A stretch of DNA of 34,001 bases from a virus. A program made the translations under genes and the position numbers. The notes under the pieces are model-generated. The model saw nothing but the letters and a program-made list of their open reading frames with translations, was not told the origin of the DNA and made no database searches. The stretch spans positions 1-34,001 of IMG/VR virus record IMGVR_UViG_3300027969_000022. The stretch is one strand, 5' to 3'. Each line of letters opens with the position of its first letter. Positions within the stretch are counted from its first letter, which is position 1. Positions 23,473 to 30,314 of this stretch are shown in pieces.

Positions 23473-24234
23473 ATGAAAAGATTTATAAGTTTTAGCGGAG
23501 GTGTAGAAAATACTACTATGTGTATTTTATATGGCAAAGGATCAACTGCAATATGGTGTGATACAGGAGCAGAACATAATGAAATGTATGAAAGAATTAA
23601 TTATGTAGAAAATAAATTAAAAACATTACACAAAGGAGATTTTAATTTAGTAAAAGTTAAAAATAAAAAACATATAGGATTAGAGGCTTATGCTAAAAAA
23701 CAAAAATATATGCCTTCAGGTCAAGCAAGATATTGTACTAGACTTTTTAAGATTGAGCCAATAGATAATTTTTTACATAATCAAGGAGAATGTGAATTAA
23801 TGATAGGGTTTAATGCAGATGAAGAAGGTAGAACTGGTAACTTAGAATTAAAATCAAATGTTAAATATAGTTATCCATTAATTGAAAATGGATTAAATAG
23901 AAATGATTGCGAAGATATTTTAAAACTAAATAACCTTCATCCTGAGTTTCCAGTTTATATGTTAAGGGGTGGATGTAGGATGTGCTTTTTTAAATCAGAA
24001 AAAGAATACAGAGCAATGTATCATTTAAATAAAAAAGAGTTTAATGAAATGATTGAGTTTGAAGAAGGGATGCAGGATAAAAGATTAAAGTATTATTCTA
24101 TAATGGGCAATGGTAAAAGTCTTAGACAGTTAGCTGAAGAATGTAAACAAGAGAAATTAATGTTTAATGAAATAGAAACACTTTATAAATCTTTAAAAAA
24201 AGAAACATCTTGTGGTGCTTTTTGTCATAGATAA
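23473..24234 (+). CDS. PP-loop protein resembling PAPS reductase / sulfurtransferase
   Basis: The product has 253 aa. The PP-loop reads SFSGGVENTT at residues 6-15, with E12 where SGGxDS proteins usually have Asp. Next come WCDTGAEHNEMYER and YC88TRLFKIEP, the layout of the PAPS-reductase superfamily (ATP-binding, sulfur or nucleotide activation). Four further Cys, C168 and C171 (GGCRMCFF) and C247 and C251 (CGAFC), could hold an Fe-S cluster or zinc. Phage members are linked to sulfur metabolism or DNA modification in other systems; no partner genes such as dnd are visible here. Confidence 0.75.
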   Translation: MKRFISFSGGVENTTMCILYGKGSTAIWCDTGAEHNEMYERINYVENKLKTLHKGDFNLVKVKNKKHIGLEAYAKKQKYMPSGQARYCTRLFKIEPIDNFLHNQGECELMIGFNADEEGRTGNLELKSNVKYSYPLIENGLNRNDCEDILKLNNLHPEFPVYMLRGGCRMCFFKSEKEYRAMYHLNKKEFNEMIEFEEGMQDKRLKYYSIMGNGKSLRQLAEECKQEKLMFNEIETLYKSLKKETSCGAFCHR

Positions 24235-24260
24235 AAAGTAGTAATACTTCTAAAATTTAA

Positions 24261-24312
24261 TAAAAAGTAAACCTATAACTTAACAAATTATATAAAAAGT
24301 AAAATTATAACT
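24261..24312 (+). repeat. Direct repeat pair A
   Basis: Copies at 24261-24280 and 24293-24312 match at 18 of 20 bases (TAAAAAGTAAACCTATAACT in the first). Start-to-start spacing is 32 bp, about three helix turns. A shorter TAAAAAGTA copy begins at 24232 on the PP-loop gene's stop codon. Confidence 0.7.
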
Positions 24313-24361
24313 ATACTTTTTGCATGAATTTTACAAAATATTGATGCAATAACTGGTCATT

Positions 24362-24393
24362 AAAGTCACAATTTTAGCTTAATGTGTGACTTT
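24362..24393. promoter_or_regulatory. Inverted repeat, operator-like or hairpin
   Basis: AAAGTCACA at 24362-24370 and TGTGACTTT at 24385-24393 are perfect nine-base arms around a 14-base spacer. One more T follows the second arm. It may be a protein-binding dyad in the control region or a weak terminator for the helicase unit. Confidence 0.55.
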
Positions 24394-24406
24394 TACAACA
24401 CATTAA

Positions 24407-24467
24407 TTATACGCAATAGGGTATAAATATCTAAAATATTAAGGATTTATATGCGATAGGGTATAAA
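24407..24467 (+). repeat. Direct repeat pair B (iteron-like)
   Basis: Copies at 24407-24427 and 24447-24467 match at 19 of 21 bases around the core GCRATAGGGTATAAA. They are 40 bp apart start to start, about four helix turns, so both would face the same side of the DNA. Confidence 0.72.
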
Positions 24468-24591
24468 CTAAAAATTAGAAATATAAATCTAAAATTATAA
24501 AAATTAATTGTAAAATAATTTAAATAGCAACAAAATAGAAATATATATATAAAACAAACTGTTCCAATTTGTCACGCTTTAAATTAAAATT

Positions 24592-24855
24592 ATGAAAACA
24601 CCCTTAAAAGAATTAATTGAAAGGATTGAAAAGCAAATGTCTGCAATACCCGATGACCCAAATTTGACTGAGAGAGCATTATATGACTCTTATTTAAACT
24701 GTAAGAATTGGGCTACTGAATTACTTGAAAAAGAAAGAGAGCAGATAAGTAAGGCTTGGGATGATGGTGATTACGCTTATTTTTATTCAAAAGAAACAGG
24801 AAGAAATTTTGATAATGGTGAAAATTATTTTAATGAAAAATACAAAAACAAATAA
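24592..24855 (+). CDS. Unknown small acidic protein
   Basis: The product has 87 aa. It is highly charged and mostly helical (ELIERIEKQMSAIPDDPN, then LLEKEREQISKAWDDGDYAYF). Small helical proteins with this pattern occur in early regions of Bacteroidota phages; function is unknown. It is the first gene after the repeat region and starts a run of three small genes. Confidence 0.65.
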   Translation: MKTPLKELIERIEKQMSAIPDDPNLTERALYDSYLNCKNWATELLEKEREQISKAWDDGDYAYFYSKETGRNFDNGENYFNEKYKNK

Positions 24856-24858
24856 CAT

Positions 24859-25050
24859 ATGACAACAGTTTATTTTCAACCTAAAGGAATTAAACCTGAA
24901 TTCTGTGAGATAGGTATGATTCACGACACAGACAAAGAGCATATTTGGTATTTAGATGAACCTGCTAAGATATTGATAAGTGAAGTTAAAATTATACCTA
25001 AAGAAAATGTAATACACGATTCAAAAAATAATTCTTATAAAATTAAATAA
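24859..25050 (+). CDS. Unknown small protein
   Basis: The product has 63 aa. It is not recognised. It looks beta-rich and soluble (TTVYFQPKGIKPEFCEIG). It starts three bases after the previous stop and the next gene follows in six bases, which supports a shared transcript. Confidence 0.6.
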   Translation: MTTVYFQPKGIKPEFCEIGMIHDTDKEHIWYLDEPAKILISEVKIIPKENVIHDSKNNSYKIK

Positions 25051-25056
25051 AAAACT

Positions 25057-25251
25057 ATGGCAGACATAACAAAATGCGAAGGACAAAAAGGTGCAATTAA
25101 TTGCCCTTATAAAGAAAATTGTTACAGGTATACTGTAAAGGGAGATGAAATATACCAAAGCTATTTTATGGAATTACCATTAAAAAAAGACAAGTGTGAT
25201 CATTACTGGGGAGAAAATGGAGAAAAGATATGGAGTACTAAAGAAAGATAG
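25057..25251 (+). CDS. Small four-cysteine protein, likely zinc-binding
   Basis: The product has 64 aa. C7, C16, C22 and C47 (ITKCEG, NCPYKENCYRY, DKCDHYW) form a possible zinc site. The pattern with EIYQSYF and the CDHYW end recurs in small phage proteins of Bacteroidota. There is no known role; DNA or protein binding is possible. Confidence 0.7.
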   Translation: MADITKCEGQKGAINCPYKENCYRYTVKGDEIYQSYFMELPLKKDKCDHYWGENGEKIWSTKER

Positions 25252-25301
25252 TATTGATAACTTTTTTAATAATGTGAATAACTTTATTTTAATTTTATTT
25301 T

Positions 25302-25679
25302 ATGTTAGAGAAAGACTTACACAGGTTAGTTTGCGACTACATACGGAAGTTATACCCTTACGTTATATTTAGAACTGACTTTAGTTCAGGAATGCGAATG
25401 AGCATAGGGATGGCAAAGCGACACAAGGCACTCCAGTTTTCAAATGCTTATCCTGATTTATTTATTGCTGAACCTAAAGGAAACTATGCCGGTTTATTTA
25501 TAGAATTAAAAACAGTTAATAACGTGGTATTTAAAAAAGATGGCACAATGCGAAAGAATGAACATCATCAGGAGCAAGAGATAATGATGATGAAGCTAAG
25601 AGGCAAGGGATATAAGGCAGAGTTTGGACAAGGATTCGGACATACGATTAAAATAATAAACGAATATTTAAACCAATAA
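25302..25679 (+). CDS. VRR-NUC domain nuclease
   Basis: The product has 125 aa, a stand-alone VRR-NUC size. The PD-(D/E)xK core is PD52LFIAEP with E68-L-K70 (GLFIELK), followed by HHQEQEIMMMKLRGKGYKAEF, where a Gln and a late strand are conserved in the family. These enzymes cut structured DNA such as Holliday junctions or flaps, so it may resolve replication or recombination intermediates before packaging. Confidence 0.85.
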   Translation: MLEKDLHRLVCDYIRKLYPYVIFRTDFSSGMRMSIGMAKRHKALQFSNAYPDLFIAEPKGNYAGLFIELKTVNNVVFKKDGTMRKNEHHQEQEIMMMKLRGKGYKAEFGQGFGHTIKIINEYLNQ

Positions 25680-25690
25680 AAACAAAACAA

Positions 25691-25954
25691 ATGAGTACAG
25701 AAAAAAAACAACCTATCAGACTAGGAAGCGGAAAAAAGATTAATGAAAATTTCTTAAGTTCAAGTATGTGTTTAACAGATGCTTTAAAATATGCTTATGA
25801 ATATAATGGTAAACAATACATTAAATTTAATACAAGTATATTTAAAGAACCTGACCAGTATGGTAAAGATGTTAAAATAACTTTAAATGACTTTGAACCT
25901 AAATCAGAAAGTAAGGCAGTAAATATAAACACCAAAAGCGATTTACCATTTTGA
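25691..25954 (+). CDS. Small protein with an SSB-like C-terminal tip
   Basis: The product has 87 aa. The core (IRLGSGKKINENFLSSSMCL, KYAYEYNGKQYIKFNTSIF, EPDQYGKDVKITLNDF) looks like a small beta-barrel, then a Ser/Lys-rich linker ends in SDLPF at the very C-terminus. In SSB proteins an acidic tip ending PF recruits repair and replication partners. It lies between nuclease genes. A single-strand DNA-binding role is a good guess but not proven by fold motifs. Confidence 0.65.
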   Translation: MSTEKKQPIRLGSGKKINENFLSSSMCLTDALKYAYEYNGKQYIKFNTSIFKEPDQYGKDVKITLNDFEPKSESKAVNINTKSDLPF

Positions 25955-26199
25955 AAAATCACACTAAAATATATTTAAAGTATTTTGGTTATGGACAAGA
26001 TGATTATATACCCTGTGAAGTATGTGATAATCGTGCAGTTGATATCCACCATATAGAAGCTAGAGGAATGGGTGGTAGCAAAGAGAAAGATTTAATTGAA
26101 AACCTTATGGCATTGTGTAGGCAATGTCATTTGTTTTTTGGAGATAAGGAACAATATATGCAATTTTTAAAAGATAAACACAATGAAATTAAGAAATGA
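25951..26199 (+). CDS. HNH nuclease (small, TTG start)
   Basis: The product has 82 aa. Two Cys pairs (C22/C25 and C56/C59) frame the HNH core: DIHHIEARG (H33, H34), N51 in ENLMALC and CRQCH60. The start is a TTG overlapping the previous stop (TTGA); no ATG is available nearby in frame. The pattern YGQDDYIPCEVC matches a small HNH family of Bacteroidota phages. HNH proteins near terminase can assist packaging, but this one sits in the replication region. Confidence 0.78.
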   Translation: MKNHTKIYLKYFGYGQDDYIPCEVCDNRAVDIHHIEARGMGGSKEKDLIENLMALCRQCHLFFGDKEQYMQFLKDKHNEIKK

Positions 26200-26362
26200 A
26201 ATTATTGAGGACTTACTAAAACGAGAAGATAAAGGAATTAAAACCTACGGAACTACTTTAGATAATGCAAATTTAAATGAATTAGAATTATTAAATCATT
26301 TATACGAAGAATTACTAGATTCAGTATTTTATATAAAAAAATTAATTAATGATAAAAGTTAA
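26183..26362 (+). CDS. MazG-like / nucleotide-hydrolase-related small helical protein
   Basis: The product has 59 aa. The frame starts at ATG 26183, overlapping the HNH end. The segment GIKTYGTTLDNANLNELELL then HLYEELLDSVFYIKKLI recalls small phage proteins related to MazG-type dNTP pyrophosphohydrolases, where the EE-x-x-D pattern binds metal. If active it would change the nucleotide pool. At this size it could need a dimer, or be only a remnant of that fold. Confidence 0.65.
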   Translation: MKLRNEIIEDLLKREDKGIKTYGTTLDNANLNELELLNHLYEELLDSVFYIKKLINDKS

Positions 26363-26380
26363 GGTAGCTGCATAACTAAT

Positions 26381-26914
26381 ATGAAAGAATATATTTGTAA
26401 AAAATGCAATTCTGTATTTGAAAGTAATAAAGGTTGTAAATCAAGAATTCCATTATTTTGTAGTAGAAAATGTGCAGCAATATATAATGTTAGTTTAGAA
26501 GATGTCAAAGCAAAAATGTCTAAAGCTAAAATTGGCAAAGCAGTATGGAATAAAGGAATAAAAATGTGGCAAAATAAAGAACATCCAAGAGGTTCAAAAG
26601 GAATGAAATTCCCTCATCTAGCAGGAGAAAATTGTAAATGGTGGAAAGGTGGAATATCGACAGAAAATGAAATAGAAAGAAAAGGTACTAAATATAGAGA
26701 TTGGAGAATTTCTGTATTTGAAAGAGATAATTATACTTGTGTTCATTGCGGTAAAAGAGGTACAAAATTAAATGCAGACCATATTAAACCATTTTCTTTA
26801 TTTAAAGAATTAAGATTTGATATAAATAACGGAAGAACATTATGTTTAGAATGTCATTATAAAACAAATACTTATGGAAGTAAAATGCTAAAATATGAAT
26901 ACACAATTAATTAA
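26381..26914 (+). CDS. HNH homing-type endonuclease
   Basis: The product has 177 aa. An N-terminal zinc finger (C6, C9, C27, C31) is followed by a NUMOD-like DNA-binding stretch (KMSKAKIGKAVWNKGIK, about 45-61) and a C-terminal HNH domain (YTC120VHC, DH134IKPF, N150, C155LEC158H159). This is the architecture of free-standing homing endonucleases. It overlaps the ParB-like gene by 20 bases, which suggests it arrived by insertion or replaced an earlier gene end. Confidence 0.85.
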   Translation: MKEYICKKCNSVFESNKGCKSRIPLFCSRKCAAIYNVSLEDVKAKMSKAKIGKAVWNKGIKMWQNKEHPRGSKGMKFPHLAGENCKWWKGGISTENEIERKGTKYRDWRISVFERDNYTCVHCGKRGTKLNADHIKPFSLFKELRFDINNGRTLCLECHYKTNTYGSKMLKYEYTIN

Positions 26915-27371
26915 AGTTTCAACACTTAAAAATAATACTGGACAAATAGAAGGTTTGCCTAAAAATCCAAGATTGTTAAAAGATGACAAATTTAAAAAAT
27001 TAGTTAAGTCAATTAAGGATGACCCTGAAATGTTACAATTAAGGGAAGTTATTGCTTATGATTTAAATAATGAGTTAATAGTTATTGCAGGTAATATGAG
27101 ATTAGGTGCTTGTAAAGAATTAGGAATAAAAGAAATACCAGTTAAAATACTTCCACAAGATACATCAGTAGAAAAATTAAAAGCATATACAATTAAAGAT
27201 AATTTAGGATATGGAGAATGGTCTTGGGATGACATTGCTAATGATTGGGATATGGAAGAACTAGATAATTGGGGATTAGACTTACCTTTATTTGATAAAT
27301 ATGTTGATGAAGTAGAAAGTAAAGATAAAAAAGTAGATTCAACTGTAAAATGTGATTATTGTGGTAAATAA
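26895..27371 (+). CDS. ParB/Srx-fold nuclease-domain protein
   Basis: The product has 158 aa. The ParB N-terminal domain is visible: KNPRLLKDDKFKKLVKSIKD (24-43), then VIAGNMRLGACKELGIKEIP with the GNMR box, and TIKDNLGYGEWSWD. ParB-fold proteins bind CTP or act as nucleases. Phage forms often stand alone or sit near methylase or terminase genes. It ends in VKCDYCGK, a Cys pair that looks like a half zinc ribbon. No ParA partner is seen. Confidence 0.75.
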   Translation: MNTQLIKVSTLKNNTGQIEGLPKNPRLLKDDKFKKLVKSIKDDPEMLQLREVIAYDLNNELIVIAGNMRLGACKELGIKEIPVKILPQDTSVEKLKAYTIKDNLGYGEWSWDDIANDWDMEELDNWGLDLPLFDKYVDEVESKDKKVDSTVKCDYCGK

Positions 27372-27876
27372 GTGTAATGATATAGTTCTAGAAATATATA
27401 ACCATCCTGACCTTATAAAAGCGATAAGCAAAACAAAACCTGAATCAATACAAGACGATTTAAGGCAAGAAATAGCAGTTAGTCTACTACTTCAGCCTTG
27501 TGATAAGATAGCGGCTTTATTCGCCTCTAATAACTTATTACGGTATGCAATTAAGATATGTTGGTTTATGGCAACCTCCAAGACATCAGAATTTTATTAT
27601 AAGTACAAAAAAAGTGATTTATTAAAGGCAGTTGAGTATTTTAATAGTCAATTAGATTTACCTACAATCCCTGAGAGTTTAGCAGAAGAGGCAACAAAAG
27701 CACTAACAAAAAATAATATAGACATAGAAACAGACCACGAGATAAGAATATTTAATAAATACGTAGAACTAGGCAGCAATAGAAAAGTAGCAGAGTATTA
27801 CGGAATACCAGTTAATCACGTTTGCAATATTACTAACAAAGTAAAAAAAGAATTAAGATGTATATTATTAGCCTAG
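27352..27876 (+). CDS. Sigma-factor-like regulator
   Basis: The product has 174 aa. The N-terminal IQDDLRQEIAVSLLLQP recalls region 2 of sigma-70-like proteins in Bacteroidota phages. The C-terminus (about 135-170: YVELGSNRKVAEYYGIPVNHVCNI) reads as a helix-turn-helix like region 4. It probably directs host RNA polymerase to phage promoters, perhaps the late ones. The start is GTG 27352 or GTG 27361 inside the end of the ParB-like gene; no ATG is available. Moderately certain. Confidence 0.55.
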   Translation: MIIVVNKCNDIVLEIYNHPDLIKAISKTKPESIQDDLRQEIAVSLLLQPCDKIAALFASNNLLRYAIKICWFMATSKTSEFYYKYKKSDLLKAVEYFNSQLDLPTIPESLAEEATKALTKNNIDIETDHEIRIFNKYVELGSNRKVAEYYGIPVNHVCNITNKVKKELRCILLA

Positions 27877-28097
27877 CCGCATTTACCTTTGCTTATTATT
27901 TCATTAATGTATTTAATGGGCATATCATACTAAAGCGCATACTAAAAATACCAATGATAAAAAGATTCAGACCATTTGACTGCATCCAATGTCTAACAGT
28001 ATGGAGTGCTTTATTATTTACATTCTTACCAATACATTTAGTAGAATTAATAGCAGTAATATTTGCAGCAGGGTTTATATCAATTAAGATTAAATGA
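27858..28097 (+). CDS. Small membrane protein, function unknown
   Basis: The product has 79 aa. Hydrophobic segments at about 4-19 and 47-76 suggest two or three membrane helices, with a basic loop and a CxxC motif (FDC42IQC45) between. It overlaps the sigma-like gene by 19 bases and the glycosyltransferase by ATGA. It may anchor or partner the glycosyltransferases, but that is only from position. Confidence 0.68.
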   Translation: MYIISLAAFTFAYYFINVFNGHIILKRILKIPMIKRFRPFDCIQCLTVWSALLFTFLPIHLVELIAVIFAAGFISIKIK

Positions 28098-29083
28098 ATA
28101 TAATAGGATTAACAAATAAAGAATCAGGTTGTGGATTTCATAGAGTAATATTACCATTAGCTTTTATGGATGATATTAAAGGCTATGTAACAAACTTTAT
28201 TACTGAAGATAAGACTGAAAATTGGGATTTATTACTGTATAATAGAATTTGTCAATACGATATAAATTGGAATAAAACTAAGGAACTGCTTGGGTGTCAA
28301 GTAGTTATGGATATAGATGACCATTGGAAGCTACCAGTAAACCATATAAATTATAATACTTACCTTGATATAGGTAAAAGAATAGAAAAGAATCTAGGCG
28401 AAGCAGACTTAGTAACTGTTACTAATCCAAATCTATTAGAGAAAGTAAAAGAGTTTAATGATAATGTTATTGTTATACCAAATGCTTTGCCTTATGGATT
28501 AAATCAATTTAACGATACTAAGTTTAAATCAGATAAGGTAAGAATATTTTGGTGCGGTTCAGTTAGTCACGAAAACGATATTAAGATATTAAGAGAACCA
28601 CTTAAAAGATTAACAGGTAATATTCAAATGGTAATGGGTGGTTATAATGATAGCGATCCTTATACTAAATCAATATGGGATAGAATGTTCTCTATGTATG
28701 CCGGTAAACATCCTTATATTAAATTACATTCTGCTAGTCCTACTCAGTATATGGATATGTATAATTATGCTGATATTGTTTTGATTCCTTTGGAAGATTC
28801 AGATTGGCACGGATGCAAAAGCAATTTAAAAATATTAGAAGCAGCAGCAAAGAGATTACCAGTTATTTGTTCAAACGTTGCACCTTATAATATGGATGCT
28901 GATGCACCTGTATTATGGGTTAACAATCAAAAGGATTGGTTTAAGTACATTAATTTATTAATCAATAATCCTAGTCTAAGGGAAAATTTAGGTAACGAAC
29001 TTTATGCGTGGGCGTCCAAAAGGTACAACTTCAAAGAAATTAATCAGCAGCGATACGAAGCCTATCGCAAAATTATCAAATGA
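28094..29083 (+). CDS. Glycosyltransferase, GT-B fold (GT1/GT4-like)
   Basis: The product has 329 aa. It transfers a sugar from a nucleotide donor. A Rossmann-like N-domain holds SGCGFHRVILPL and DIDDHW; the C-domain has VRIFWCGSVSHENDI, YADIVLIPLEDSDWHG and NLKILEAAAKRLPVICSNV, matching the donor-binding half of GT-B enzymes. Targets could be host surface glycan, virion protein or DNA; nothing here decides. It is the first of two glycosyltransferases before terminase. Confidence 0.82.
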   Translation: MNIIGLTNKESGCGFHRVILPLAFMDDIKGYVTNFITEDKTENWDLLLYNRICQYDINWNKTKELLGCQVVMDIDDHWKLPVNHINYNTYLDIGKRIEKNLGEADLVTVTNPNLLEKVKEFNDNVIVIPNALPYGLNQFNDTKFKSDKVRIFWCGSVSHENDIKILREPLKRLTGNIQMVMGGYNDSDPYTKSIWDRMFSMYAGKHPYIKLHSASPTQYMDMYNYADIVLIPLEDSDWHGCKSNLKILEAAAKRLPVICSNVAPYNMDADAPVLWVNNQKDWFKYINLLINNPSLRENLGNELYAWASKRYNFKEINQQRYEAYRKIIK

Positions 29084-29282
29084 GATATTTGATAAACACC
29101 GGCATTACTATGACTTTTACCATAGAACTGGAGAGATAGTAAACTTTTATCACGATGTTCAAAGTGAACTTCTAAATGAATATCGTAGATTAAAAGATGA
29201 ATACTATCATTACAATACAAATTGTCTAGTATGTGTAATAGAATTTTTAAATACAATATACAGATGGTATGACAACATTTAA
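29004..29282 (+). CDS. Small RGRPKG (AT-hook-like) protein overlapping the glycosyltransferase
   Basis: The product has 92 aa. It opens with MRGRPKGTTSKK, an AT-hook-like motif, then a Tyr/His-rich helical region (HYYDFYHRTGEIVNFY, LLNEYRRLKDEYYHYN). The first 80 bases lie inside the glycosyltransferase in another frame. There is no later ATG in frame, so this start is needed for most of the product. It overlaps the second glycosyltransferase by 14 bases. Perhaps a DNA-binding protein. Confidence 0.6.
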   Translation: MRGRPKGTTSKKLISSDTKPIAKLSNEIFDKHRHYYDFYHRTGEIVNFYHDVQSELLNEYRRLKDEYYHYNTNCLVCVIEFLNTIYRWYDNI

Positions 29283-29940
29283 GCATAGTGGAGCAACAGG
29301 AGATTTAATATTTAGTTTACCAACCATTAGAAAGATGGGTGGCGGTACTTTATATATTACTCCTTATAATTTACAAAGAGCAGAAAGCATTGCTCCTTTA
29401 GTAAAGATGCAACCATATATTGAAGATGTTATTATATCAGATAATTTACCACATATAGATGTTGACCTAAATAAATTTAGACAATATGCAAGTCATCACT
29501 TTAATATTATTGAGGCGCATTTAAAGGCACAAAATTTGGAGGATAATACTTGGAAGGATGGTTGGCTTACTTTAAATAAAAAAGACTTCTATATCCCTTA
29601 TTCTTATTCAGTAATAAATACCGGAAGCAATTATCTTGACCCTAATTTTGACTGGCATAAAGAGATTAGATATTTATTAAGCATAAGTGAGAAAGTATTT
29701 TATTTAGGTTATAAACAAGAGTTTGATAGATTAAACACAAATGAAGCAGAGTTTTTTGATTGTGATTTTTTAACTGCAGCAGAAATGATTTACAATGCTG
29801 AAATGTTTACAGGTGGTTATTCTGCTTTATCAACCATAGCAATGGGATTAGGAATTAATTATAGAATGGTTCAAGCACCCGGACATACCTGCAGTAGTTT
29901 ATTGATGGAACGAGAAAAAATAATAAATATATGTCACTAG
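29269..29940 (+). CDS. Glycosyltransferase family 9-like protein
   Basis: The product has 223 aa. The N-terminus TFKHSGATGDLIFSLPTIRK is the GDLIFSLP block of heptosyltransferase-like GT9 proteins, and the C-terminal AEMFTGGYSALSTIAMGLG recalls the donor-site loop. It is shorter than typical GT9 enzymes (about 300-350 aa), so it may be a minimal form. Neighbouring genes are another glycosyltransferase and the small terminase. Confidence 0.7.
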   Translation: MTTFKHSGATGDLIFSLPTIRKMGGGTLYITPYNLQRAESIAPLVKMQPYIEDVIISDNLPHIDVDLNKFRQYASHHFNIIEAHLKAQNLEDNTWKDGWLTLNKKDFYIPYSYSVINTGSNYLDPNFDWHKEIRYLLSISEKVFYLGYKQEFDRLNTNEAEFFDCDFLTAAEMIYNAEMFTGGYSALSTIAMGLGINYRMVQAPGHTCSSLLMEREKIINICH

Positions 29941-30314
29941 AGAAACAACCACACGGAGGATATTTAAACCGATACGAGAAAGGGGCAGCTTGGAAAGGTA
30001 ATCGTAATGGCAGACCTAGAAAATATATCACAGAACTTGCACCACACGGATATAAGAATGCACAAGTAATGGATTGCATTCAGGTATTAATGGCAATGAC
30101 TGTTGATGAACTTAAAGCGGTATGGGATAACAAAGAAAGTACAATACTAGAAAAGACTTTGGCTAATGCTTTAATTAAATCAATGGCTAAAGGTTCTTTG
30201 TATTCCGTAGATACTTTATTATCAAGGGTTTATGGTAAACCAAAAGAAACTACTGCAGTAACACAGGATAGTAAAATAGAGGTTGTATTTGTTAAAGGCA
30301 AAACAATATTATGA
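29931..30314 (+). CDS. terS: Small terminase subunit
   Basis: The product has 127 aa. It recognises phage DNA for packaging. The N-terminus WKGNRNGRPRKY is the short basic, AT-hook-like entry typical of this group, followed by helices (VMDCIQVLMAMTVDELKAVW, LEKTLANALIKSMAKG) and YGKPKETT near the end. It is coupled by ATGA to the large terminase. The basic N-terminus may bind DNA. Confidence 0.8.
   Translation: MSLEKQPHGGYLNRYEKGAAWKGNRNGRPRKYITELAPHGYKNAQVMDCIQVLMAMTVDELKAVWDNKESTILEKTLANALIKSMAKGSLYSVDTLLSRVYGKPKETTAVTQDSKIEVVFVKGKTIL

Larger units (their letters stand above)
24235..24591. other. AT-rich repeat-bearing intergenic region, candidate origin or control region
   Basis: At 357 bp this is the largest gene-free stretch. 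It holds two pairs of near-perfect direct repeats, a nine-base inverted repeat, a second inverted repeat (TTGCAT near 24319, ATGCAA near 24344) and long A/T runs. It lies after the helicase and PP-loop genes and before a set of small genes. I saw no gene or tRNA in it. Confidence 0.6.

Noticed and set aside
24235-24591. CRISPR array or tRNA in the repeat region
   Set aside because: Only two copies of each repeat with unequal spacing and no cloverleaf or CCA end; it looks like a control region instead.
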